Source: Bacillota bacterium (GTDB taxonomy: Bacteria; Bacillota; Clostridia; Oscillospirales; Ethanoligenentaceae). Taken from it: a stretch of 28,402 nt of DNA. Below the pieces are notes generated by a model, which saw nothing but the letters and a program-made list of their open reading frames with translations, did not search any database and was not told the DNA's origin. The stretch covers positions 1-28,402 of the forward strand of contig JAEWAU010000056.1 of the NCBI GenBank assembly GCA_023391535.1. The letters run 5' to 3'. Shown piece by piece: positions 21,834 through 28,402 of this stretch. The first letter of the stretch is position 1; each line of letters begins with the position of its first letter. A program made the position numbers and the translations under genes.

Positions 21834-23519
21834 ATGACATTTTCAGAGCTTCCATATCGGCGGATCGACATTCAGGAGTACCGCGGGCGCTTCGCAAAGG
21901 CGCTGGATACATTCCGAAACGCCGCGGATACGCAGGCGGCTAAGGACGCGCTGAAGGCCTGCTACGACCTGCGCAATGCGTACTTTACCACCGAATCCCT
22001 CGCGTACATCCGCTACACGATGGATACGACGGATGCGTTCTATTCCGATGAGCACGACTACTACGACGCCAACCGGCCGCAGGCGGAAGAGATGGAGCAC
22101 GAATTCGGGCTTGCGCTGCTCGCTTCGAAGCACCGCAAAGGCCTGGAGGACGCTTATGGAACACTTCTGTTCCGCAACACGGAAATCGCCCTGAAAGGCT
22201 TCGATAAGGCCATCATGGACGACATGGCCGAGGAAAACCGGCTCACCTCGCAGTACACGCGGCTCATCGCCTCGGCGCAGATTGAATTCGACGGCAAAAC
22301 GCTGAACATTTCGCAGCTTGGCTATTACATGGATTCGGCCGACCGTGAGGTGCGCAAAAAGGCATACCGTGCCCGTTCGGATTTCTTCGCGCAGCACGCG
22401 CGGGAACTCGATGAGATCTTCGACGGCCTCGTGAAGAACCGCACGCAGCAGGCCCGCAAGCTCGGGTACAAAAATTTCGTGGAGCTGGGGTATCTGCGCC
22501 GCGGCCGCAACTGCTACGGCAGCGCGGAGGTGAAAGCGTTCCGGGAGCTTGTGAAAAAGACGCTTGTTCCTATCAACCGGAAGCTCTATGAAAAGCAGCG
22601 CGAACGCCTGGGGCTGGATACGCTCTATTTTTACGACGAGGAAACCGTGTTCCCCGACGGAAACCCCCGGCCGCAGGGCACGGCGGACGAAATCTTTGAA
22701 AAAGCGCGCGCAATGTTCCGCGAGCTTTCCCCCGAAACGGGCCGCTTTTTCGATTTCATGCTCGAGCACAAGCTGTTCGACGTGGAAGGGCGCCGTGGCA
22801 AGGCCGCGGGCGGCTACTGCACCGAACTGCCCGATTACAAATTCCCGTTCGTGTTCATCAACGACAACGGCACCCACGAGGACATCTCCACGCTGGCGCA
22901 CGAATCCGGGCACGCGTTCCAGTATTTCCAGTCCCGCGACATCTACCCGCCGGACTATGTCCAGCCCACGATGGAAACGGCCGAAATCCATTCCATATCC
23001 ATGGAGTTTTTCACCTGGCCCTGGATGGAATCGTTCTTCGGCAAGGATGCGGACCGCTACCGCACCATGCACATCACCAAAGCGCTCCAGTTCATCCCCT
23101 ACGGCTGCGCCGTGGATGAATTCCAGCACATCGTGTACGAAAACCCCGAGCTCACCCCCGCCGAGCGGAAACAGGCGTGGCAGCGGCTGGAGCACGACTA
23201 TCTTCCGCAGCTGAATTACGGCGACGACCCGTTCTTCGGCGCGGGCGGACGCTGGCAGCGCCAGCTCCATATCTACGAGCTGCCGTTCTATTATATCGAT
23301 TACTGCCTGGCGCAGACCTGCGCGCTGGAGTTCTGGGCAATGGCGCAAAAGGAAGGTTCCGCCGCGTTCGCCCCGTATCTCAAGCTCTGCGGCCTGGGCG
23401 GAACGGATACCTTTACGGGCCTTCTCAAGCAGGTGGGGCTGGCAAGCCCGTTCGAGCCGCAATGCCTCGAACTGGTGGCGCGGGAAGCCGAGAAATGGAT
23501 CGCGGCCTCCGGTATTTAA
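21834..23519 (+). CDS. pepF: M3 family oligoendopeptidase (PepF-like)
   Basis: Cytosolic zinc metallopeptidase that cuts short peptides. The 561-residue protein has the helical N-terminal half of the M3 family and the zinc motif HESGH at residues 356-360 in LAHESGHAFQYF, with the third ligand Glu384 in ETAEIHS. Conserved C-terminal stretches include a Tyr/His-rich region near YIDYCLAQTCALEFW. Length fits PepF and related oligoendopeptidases. ATG at 21834 follows GGGAGGAA; the frame is open further upstream to 21678, but that crosses the opp terminator. Lying directly after oppABCDF, it probably degrades peptides brought in by that transporter (inference from neighbourhood and known Opp-PepF pairing). 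Confidence 0.92.
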   Translation: MTFSELPYRRIDIQEYRGRFAKALDTFRNAADTQAAKDALKACYDLRNAYFTTESLAYIRYTMDTTDAFYSDEHDYYDANRPQAEEMEHEFGLALLASKHRKGLEDAYGTLLFRNTEIALKGFDKAIMDDMAEENRLTSQYTRLIASAQIEFDGKTLNISQLGYYMDSADREVRKKAYRARSDFFAQHARELDEIFDGLVKNRTQQARKLGYKNFVELGYLRRGRNCYGSAEVKAFRELVKKTLVPINRKLYEKQRERLGLDTLYFYDEETVFPDGNPRPQGTADEIFEKARAMFRELSPETGRFFDFMLEHKLFDVEGRRGKAAGGYCTELPDYKFPFVFINDNGTHEDISTLAHESGHAFQYFQSRDIYPPDYVQPTMETAEIHSISMEFFTWPWMESFFGKDADRYRTMHITKALQFIPYGCAVDEFQHIVYENPELTPAERKQAWQRLEHDYLPQLNYGDDPFFGAGGRWQRQLHIYELPFYYIDYCLAQTCALEFWAMAQKEGSAAFAPYLKLCGLGGTDTFTGLLKQVGLASPFEPQCLELVAREAEKWIAASGI

Positions 23520-23671
23520 CCGCGAAACCGGGCGGGTGCCCGCTGAAAACGGCCGAAAATTTTCTCATTACCGGAATTGCCGCGGAAGACGCACGGAAAT
23601 CCGCGCAAAGGCGTTGGAATTCGTTTTTTTCGGCGCGAAACCAGTTTTTTTGGTCGCCTGCCGCGCAATTG

Positions 23672-23680
23672 TGTTATAAT
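23672..23680 (+). promoter_or_regulatory. Extended -10 promoter of the glycosyltransferase operon
   Basis: TGTTATAAT combines a TGn extension with a perfect TATAAT; TTGGTC at 23650-23655 is a poor -35 with a 19-bp spacer. Transcription would start near 23687, 15 nt before a perfect 9-bp hairpin. The rest of the 23520-23671 gap has no gene. Confidence 0.65.
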
Positions 23681-23701
23681 AAAACTACTGTGTATGGGAA
23701 A

Positions 23702-23725
23702 GGCTGCCGCCAGCGTGCGGCAGCC
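23702..23725 (+). other. Perfect 9-bp hairpin at the 5' end of the glycosyltransferase operon mRNA
   Basis: GGCTGCCGC (23702-23710) pairs with GCGGCAGCC (23717-23725) around a 6-nt loop, close to the predicted transcription start. With no T-run it is not a terminator; a 5' stabilising stem is the simplest reading. Confidence 0.65.
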
Positions 23726-23757
23726 AAAAACGAACAGCAGGAGGAAACACGGCCGCT

Positions 23758-24735
23758 ATGAAGCTGATCATTCAGTTGCCTTGCTATAATGAGGAAAAGA
23801 CCCTTCCGCAGACGATTGCCGATTTGCCGAAGGAAATCGAGGGCATCGACGAGATCGAGTACCTGATCATCAACGACGGCAGCACCGATCAAACGGTGGA
23901 AACAGCCATTTCCTGCGGCGTGCACCATGTCGTCAGCTTCAAAAAGAACAAGGGGCTTGCGGCCGGTTTCATGGCGGGGCTCGACGCCTGCCTGCGGCTT
24001 GGCGCGGACATCATCGTCAATACCGACGCGGATAACCAGTACTGCGGGGCGGATATTGCCGCTCTGGTCCGCCCGATTCTGGACGGGCAGTACGATATCG
24101 TTATCGGCACGCGCCCCATCGATAATATCGAGCATTTTTCAAAACGCAAGAAGAGGCTGCAGCACATCGGCAGCTGGGTGGTGCGCGTGGCGTCGGATAC
24201 CGACTGCGAGGACGCGCCTTCGGGCTTCCGAGCCTATTCGCGCGAGGCCGCGCTGCACATGAACGTGATCAACCAGTACACTTATACGCTGGAAACCATT
24301 ATTCAGGCGGGGCGCAGCAACATGGCGATCGGCTCCGTGCCGATACATACCAACCCAGAAACGCGCAAATCCCGCCTGTTCAAGAGCATGACGAGCTATA
24401 TCAAGCGTTCGGTGGGCACCATCCTGCGTTCGTTCATGATGTACAGGCCTTTCCGCTTTTTCAGCATCATCGGCGGCGTCCTGTTCGCCGTCGGCTTGGT
24501 TGTGGCGGCGCGGTATATCTGGCTCTTTGCCGCGGGCTTCGGCCGCGGACATGTACAGTCGCTGATCCTTTCCACCGATCTGCTGCTGCTGGGCGCCATG
24601 ACATTCATCACGGGGCTGGAGGCCGACCTGATCGCCGCCAACCGCCGCTTGCTCGAGGAGCTCCAGTACCGCATCCGCAAGATGGATTATAAGAGCTCTC
24701 CCATAAAGGAGCTGCCCTCCAAACCGCGGCGGTGA
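23758..24735 (+). CDS. GT2-family glycosyltransferase with C-terminal membrane helices
   Basis: A GT-A-fold transferase resembling dolichol-phosphate-mannose-synthase-like proteins, which move a sugar from a nucleotide donor to a polyprenyl phosphate or lipid. The 325-residue product begins IIQLPCYNEEKTL, the GT2 nucleotide-binding start, followed by LIINDGSTDQT, NKGLAAGFMAGL and the metal-binding DAD at residues 90-92 in VNTDADNQY. PSGFRAYSREA and YTYTLETI follow as acceptor-side motifs. Two hydrophobic helices at about 228-250 and 265-290 anchor it in the membrane, leaving a basic tail. AGGAGG lies 13 nt before the ATG, which is unusually far. It is the first gene of a four-gene operon. Confidence 0.88.
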   Translation: MKLIIQLPCYNEEKTLPQTIADLPKEIEGIDEIEYLIINDGSTDQTVETAISCGVHHVVSFKKNKGLAAGFMAGLDACLRLGADIIVNTDADNQYCGADIAALVRPILDGQYDIVIGTRPIDNIEHFSKRKKRLQHIGSWVVRVASDTDCEDAPSGFRAYSREAALHMNVINQYTYTLETIIQAGRSNMAIGSVPIHTNPETRKSRLFKSMTSYIKRSVGTILRSFMMYRPFRFFSIIGGVLFAVGLVVAARYIWLFAAGFGRGHVQSLILSTDLLLLGAMTFITGLEADLIAANRRLLEELQYRIRKMDYKSSPIKELPSKPRR

Positions 24736-24848
24736 GGAGAAGAGCGGCTGGCAGGGGAGTTTCGCCCTCTGCGGAGCGTTCTGCGCGGAGGACGCTTTTT
24801 CGAGGATGAAACGGAAAACAACCCGAAAGCAGGGAGGGCCAACAGGGC

Positions 24849-25865
24849 ATGATGGAAAAGGACGGCGGAAGTCCCTTTTGGGAGCCGTTCCGCGGCAAAC
24901 ACGTGCTGTTTCTCACCACAAAAAATCTGGATTATCTGCGAAACACGCAAGAAATTGAAGCCTTGCGCGCGGTGGCCGCATCCGTCACCGTGTTCGGCTC
25001 CGGCAGCCGGAGCTATCCGGCGCGCCTGCTTTCCCTGTATACGAAGCTGTTCTTTCGCTCGCTGAGGCGCTTCGACGCGGTGTTCGTTGGGTTCGCGCCG
25101 CAGCTGGTGCTGCCGTTCTGGGGCTGGAAGCTGCGCCGCGGCCTGCTTGGTGAAGATTTTTTCATCTCTCTCTATGATACGCTGGTGGACGACCGGAAGA
25201 AGTTCAAACCCGGTTCGCTGCCGGCCCGTCTGCTGCACCGGCTCGATGCGGCCACGCTGCGCCGCGCGGATTTTATCACGGCCGACACGCGCGCGCACGC
25301 GGAATTTTTCGCCCGGGAATTCGGCGCGGACGCCCGCAAAACGCACGTGCTTTATCTGGAAGCGGACCGCTCCGTATACTCGCCGCGGCAGGAGCCGAAG
25401 GACCCGGTGTTCGAGGGGCGGTTCGAGGTGCTGTATTTCGGTTCCGTGCTTCCTCTGCAGGGCGTTGAGGTTGTGCTGGAGTGCGTGCGGCTCATGAAAA
25501 ACTGCCCGTTCGTGGCGTTCGATATCATCGGGCCGGTTCCGGAGCGGGAACAGGCGGAGTGCGTCGGCTGCTCCGTGCGGTTTACGCCGTGGCTTTCCCA
25601 GCTGGAGCTGGCCAAACGCATCGCGGCGGCCGATTTCTGCCTGGCGGGCCATTTCAACGCTGAAATCGAGAAAGCGCGGCGCACCATTCCGGGCAAGGCG
25701 TATATCTACGAGGCGATGCGCAAGCCCATGGCTCTGGGGGATAACCCCGCCAACCGCGAGCTGTTCGCGGAGGACGCGTCGCATCGGTTTGTGCCGATGG
25801 GCAGCGCCGAGGCGCTTCGCCGCCTGTTGCTGGACGCCGCAAAAGCGGCGGGCTACGGCGCCTGA
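24849..25865 (+). CDS. GT4/GT-B-like glycosyltransferase
   Basis: A 338-residue soluble protein that looks like a retaining GT-B glycosyltransferase. The N-terminal half has alternating strands (HVLFLTTKNLDYLRNTQEIE, AVFVGFAPQLVLPFW) for acceptor binding. The C-terminal half has VLYFGSVLPLQGVEVVLECV, FDIIGPVPERE, the sugar-nucleotide region ADFCLAGHF and KAYIYEAMRKPMALGD, resembling the GT4 K-x-x-E-A-x-x-x-x-P motif. The N-terminal glycine-rich loop is not obvious, so the family assignment is moderate. The start is ATG at 24849 or the adjacent ATG at 24852; GGGAGGG lies upstream. A 113-bp gap separates it from the GT2 gene. The donor could be the UDP-glucuronate made by the last gene of the operon (inference). 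Confidence 0.75.
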   Translation: MMEKDGGSPFWEPFRGKHVLFLTTKNLDYLRNTQEIEALRAVAASVTVFGSGSRSYPARLLSLYTKLFFRSLRRFDAVFVGFAPQLVLPFWGWKLRRGLLGEDFFISLYDTLVDDRKKFKPGSLPARLLHRLDAATLRRADFITADTRAHAEFFAREFGADARKTHVLYLEADRSVYSPRQEPKDPVFEGRFEVLYFGSVLPLQGVEVVLECVRLMKNCPFVAFDIIGPVPEREQAECVGCSVRFTPWLSQLELAKRIAAADFCLAGHFNAEIEKARRTIPGKAYIYEAMRKPMALGDNPANRELFAEDASHRFVPMGSAEALRRLLLDAAKAAGYGA

Positions 25866-25923
25866 CAGAAATAGATTCAGTCGCAACAGACATTCGCACA
25901 AAAAACGGAAAGGGTGAGGAACG

Positions 25924-26898
25924 ATCGGCGGCGAGAAGAAAAAACGAATCATCCGCATCGCCGGCATTGCGCTTGCCGCAGCGTGCTTTGCCTTTTTGTT
26001 CTATGCGCTCTGGATAAACCGAAGCACGCTGCTGAATTTGAAAAATCCGGGCGCGGCGGCCGCCTACGGCGCGCTGGCAGCCGTGGCGTTCGCCGCCATC
26101 GTTTTTATCTCCGCGTTCGCGTGGAAGCTGACGCTGCAGTTTTTATACGGGAAGCGCATCTATTACCGGCAGGTTCGGGGCGTTTACGCCAAATCCAACA
26201 TCGCCAAATACCTGCCCGGCAACGTGATGCACTTTGCGGGCCGCAACGTGCTGGGCGGCAAATTTGGCTTTTCCCAGTTCGATATGGCTCTGAGCACCAT
26301 CATCGAGGTGCTGACGCTGCTCATCACCGCGGTGGGCTGGTCGCTGGCGCTTGCCTATTCGGAGTTTTTCCGCGCCGTTTCCGCCTCGCTGCAGAAGGTC
26401 CGCGAAGCCACGGGCGGCCTTTTTCCGCTTGCGGCGGCGGGCGTGGCGCTGCTGATTGCGGCGGCCGTGTTCGCCTTGCTGTTCTACGCCCGGCGGAAGG
26501 GGCTGCTCCTGCAGCTCCGCAAGCTGTTTACCCTGAGTTTTCTGAAGGTCTTTGCGGAGCTGATCGGCATTTACAGCGTCACCATGCTGCTGCCGGGCTT
26601 TACGCTCGTGATGATCTTCGCCAAGGTGATGGGGGTTGCTGTTTCGGCGCATGGCGCCGTCATTATCGTCACGGGCTACCTGCTCTCCTGGGCGGTGGGG
26701 TATATTGTCCCGGTCTCCGGAGGGCTGGGGGTGCGGGAATTTGTGGAATACCTGATTATCGGTACGGTCTGCCCCGAGGGGGTTACTGTCGTCGCCGTCA
26801 TCCTGCTCCGGGTCGCCTCCATTCTGGGAGATGTGCTCGCGTTTGCGGGTGAACTGGGAATAGAACGTTTTCGCGGGAAGGAAGAAGAAAACGCATGA
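25924..26898 (+). CDS. YbhN/UPF0104 (LPG-synthase-TM-like) membrane protein, probable non-canonical ATC start
   Basis: A polytopic membrane protein of the YbhN/AglD/lysylphosphatidylglycerol-synthase-TM superfamily, often encoded with glycosyltransferases and suspected in lipid or glycolipid handling. Family motifs are KSNIAKYLPGNVMHFAGRN and PVSGGLGVREFVEYL, with about seven to eight helices. The frame is closed upstream by TGA at 25915-25917, and no ATG or GTG occurs before the first helix. The first canonical codon, TTG at 25996, has no ribosome binding site and would cut the first helix. AAAGGGTGAGG lies directly before ATC at 25924, which would give IGGEKKKRIIRIAGIALAAA, a natural basic-then-hydrophobic start (324 residues). 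Either ATC is used, or the base is a sequencing error or mutation of ATG. The 3' end overlaps the next gene by 4 bp. Confidence 0.75.
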   Translation: MGGEKKKRIIRIAGIALAAACFAFLFYALWINRSTLLNLKNPGAAAAYGALAAVAFAAIVFISAFAWKLTLQFLYGKRIYYRQVRGVYAKSNIAKYLPGNVMHFAGRNVLGGKFGFSQFDMALSTIIEVLTLLITAVGWSLALAYSEFFRAVSASLQKVREATGGLFPLAAAGVALLIAAAVFALLFYARRKGLLLQLRKLFTLSFLKVFAELIGIYSVTMLLPGFTLVMIFAKVMGVAVSAHGAVIIVTGYLLSWAVGYIVPVSGGLGVREFVEYLIIGTVCPEGVTVVAVILLRVASILGDVLAFAGELGIERFRGKEEENA

Positions 26899-28199
26899 AA
26901 ATTGCAATTGCCGGAACCGGTTACGTGGGCCTTGTCACGGGAGCCTGCCTCGCCTATCTGGGGCACGACGTCACCTGCGTGGATGTGGACGCCGCCAAAG
27001 TGGAGCGCCTGCGCGGGGGCGACCCCGTCATCTATGAGGCGGGCCTTGAGGAAATCCTCAAAAGCTGCGCAAAGCAGGGCACGCTGCATTTCACCACCGA
27101 TTACGCCGCGGCCTACCGGAACGCGGAATCCGTTTTCATCGGCGTGGGCACGCCGGATAAAAAAGACGGGTCGGTAAACCTTTCCTATGTCAACGCGGTG
27201 GCGGATCAGATCGCCGCGAGCGTGGAGCGCGACTGCCTGGTCGTGATGAAGTCCACCGTCCCCATCGGCACGAACGATAAGATCGAGGCCCGCATCCAGG
27301 CAGGCCTGGCCCATAAGGTGAAGGTGGAGGTCGCCTCCAACCCCGAGTTCCTTTCCCAGGGCACGGCGGTGGAAAACACCCTGCACCCGAACCGCATCAT
27401 TCTGGGCGTAAAATCCGCGTGGGCGGAGGGAATGCTCCGCGCCATCTACGAGAAGTTCGACGCGCCCAAGCTGGTGGTGCGCCGCCGCAGCGCGGAAATG
27501 ATCAAATACGCCTCGAACGATTTCCTCGCCCTCAAAATCTCCTATGTCAACGAAATCGCGAACCTCTGCGAGATGACGGGCGCGAACGTGGACGAGGTGA
27601 CGCAGGGCATGGGGTACGACCCCCGCATCGGCAGCAGCTTCTTAAAGGCCGGAACGGGCTACGGAGGCTCGTGCTTCCCCAAGGACACCAAGGCCCTCCA
27701 CTGGCTCAGCAACATCCACGGGCGCGAGCTCAAAACGGTGCGCGCGGCCATCGACGTCAACGAGGGGCAGAAGCTGGTGCTCGTCAAAAAAGCGCACAGC
27801 TATTACGAGAATTTCCGGGATGTGAACGTGGCCGTTCTGGGGCTGACCTTCAAGCCCGGAACCGACGATCTGCGCGAGGCTCCTTCGCTTTCCTGCATCC
27901 CGCTGTTTATCGACGACGGGGCGCATATCAAGGCGTGGGACCCGGTGGGCGTGCCGAACTTCCGCAAACTGTACCCCACGGAGCTGACCTACTGCGACAG
28001 CATCGCGGAAACGCTCGACGGCGCGGATATCTGCCTGATCTTCACCGAATGGCAGCAGGTGCGGGACATGGACGTTTCGGAGTTCCGCAAGCGCATGAAA
28101 ACGCCGCTGGTTCTGGACGGGCGCAACTGCTTCGACCTCAAAAAGATGAAGGACGCGGGCGTCACGTACCTTTCCATCGGTCGCCCGGCCGCAAACTGA
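26895..28199 (+). CDS. ugd: UDP-glucose 6-dehydrogenase
   Basis: Oxidises UDP-glucose to UDP-glucuronate using two NAD+, supplying uronic acid for capsule, exopolysaccharide or glycolipids. The 434-residue protein has the N-terminal Rossmann motif GTGYVGLVTG (residues 7-16), VFIGVGTPDKKDGSVNL, KSTVPIGT, SNPEFLSQGTAVEN, EMIKYASNDFLALKISYVNE, the catalytic GGSCFPKD with Cys260, and the C-terminal domain segment LGLTFKPGTDDLREAPS. GDP-mannose or UDP-ManNAc dehydrogenase is less likely given these motifs. The ATG at 26895 overlaps the upstream stop, so it is translationally coupled. The last 8 bp lie inside the inverted repeat that ends the window. Confidence 0.94.
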   Translation: MKIAIAGTGYVGLVTGACLAYLGHDVTCVDVDAAKVERLRGGDPVIYEAGLEEILKSCAKQGTLHFTTDYAAAYRNAESVFIGVGTPDKKDGSVNLSYVNAVADQIAASVERDCLVVMKSTVPIGTNDKIEARIQAGLAHKVKVEVASNPEFLSQGTAVENTLHPNRIILGVKSAWAEGMLRAIYEKFDAPKLVVRRRSAEMIKYASNDFLALKISYVNEIANLCEMTGANVDEVTQGMGYDPRIGSSFLKAGTGYGGSCFPKDTKALHWLSNIHGRELKTVRAAIDVNEGQKLVLVKKAHSYYENFRDVNVAVLGLTFKPGTDDLREAPSLSCIPLFIDDGAHIKAWDPVGVPNFRKLYPTELTYCDSIAETLDGADICLIFTEWQQVRDMDVSEFRKRMKTPLVLDGRNCFDLKKMKDAGVTYLSIGRPAAN

Positions 28200-28402
28200 A
28201 CCGAATCTTCTTTTGAGGCCGCGAATAAAAGGACCGATCGAAATCAGCAGGACGGACTTTCGCGATTTGGCTGCAAAGAAACGGGAGCCCGGGGGGGTTT
28301 GGCGGGGCCCCGTTTCTTTGCAGCCAAATCGCGAAAGTCCGTCCTGCTGATTTCGATCGGTCCTTTTATTCGCGGCCTCAAAAGAAGATTCGGTTCAGTT
28401 TG
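28192..28402. repeat. Perfect 94-bp inverted repeat at the window end
   Basis: The segment 28192-28285 is exactly the reverse complement of 28309-28402, separated by a 23-bp G-rich centre. The left arm starts inside the last codons of ugd, so the right arm is an antisense copy of the gene end. The right arm stops at the very last base of the window. This looks like a fold-back assembly or amplification artefact seeded by a real terminator hairpin (AAACGGG...CCCGTTT), not a natural element. Confidence 0.8.

Noticed and set aside
21843..23462. 539-codon open frame antisense to pepF
   Set aside because: The sense strand carries an intact M3 peptidase with HExxH; the antisense frame shows no recognisable fold.

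Overview
The window is about 28.4 kb of GC-rich, densely coded DNA and looks like the chromosome of a Clostridia-type Firmicute, perhaps an Oscillospirales-like gut anaerobe. This is inferred from strong purine-rich ribosome binding sites, frequent GTG/TTG starts, lipoprotein-type solute-binding proteins, a ThiT thiamine transporter under a TPP riboswitch, a DUF554 protein, and TATAAT/TTGACA promoters feeding intrinsic terminators. I cannot name a genus. I see no rRNA, tRNA, CRISPR array, phage gene or transposase.

Layout. 1-2.8 kb: a membrane-anchored HtrA protease (+) converges through a bidirectional terminator on a DinB-like protein and a small P-loop kinase (-). 3.0-5.8 kb: an MFS transporter and a glycerophosphodiester phosphodiesterase (+) run tail-to-tail into an alpha/beta hydrolase (-), and the two coding regions overlap by 46 bp. 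5.8-9.3 kb: an AI-2E-family permease (+) with a structured leader; a 165-bp hairpin-rich, MITE-like element; thiT (-) with promoter, TPP aptamer and terminator all readable; and a DUF554 membrane protein (-).

9.5-14.7 kb: a complete branched-chain amino acid ABC operon livKHMGF, preceded by a promoter and a ~135-nt structured leader or small RNA ending in an intrinsic terminator. 14.9-21.7 kb: a complete oligopeptide/dipeptide ABC operon oppABCDF behind another long structured leader. Its OppC subunit carries an unusual ~200-residue N-terminal membrane extension. 21.8-23.5 kb: an M3 oligoendopeptidase (PepF-like) that would digest imported peptides. Together these form a peptide and amino-acid scavenging region. 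In both transport operons a stable hairpin separates the binding-protein gene from the permease genes.

23.7-28.2 kb: a four-gene operon with a polytopic GT2 glycosyltransferase, a GT4-like glycosyltransferase, a YbhN/UPF0104 (LPG-synthase-TM-like) membrane protein and UDP-glucose 6-dehydrogenase. It suggests assembly of a uronic-acid-containing surface glycolipid or polysaccharide. The YbhN-like gene lacks a canonical start where its ribosome binding site and N-terminal helix require one; the codon there is ATC. The window ends in a perfect 94-bp inverted repeat that mirrors the end of the dehydrogenase gene, most easily explained as an assembly fold-back at a contig edge.
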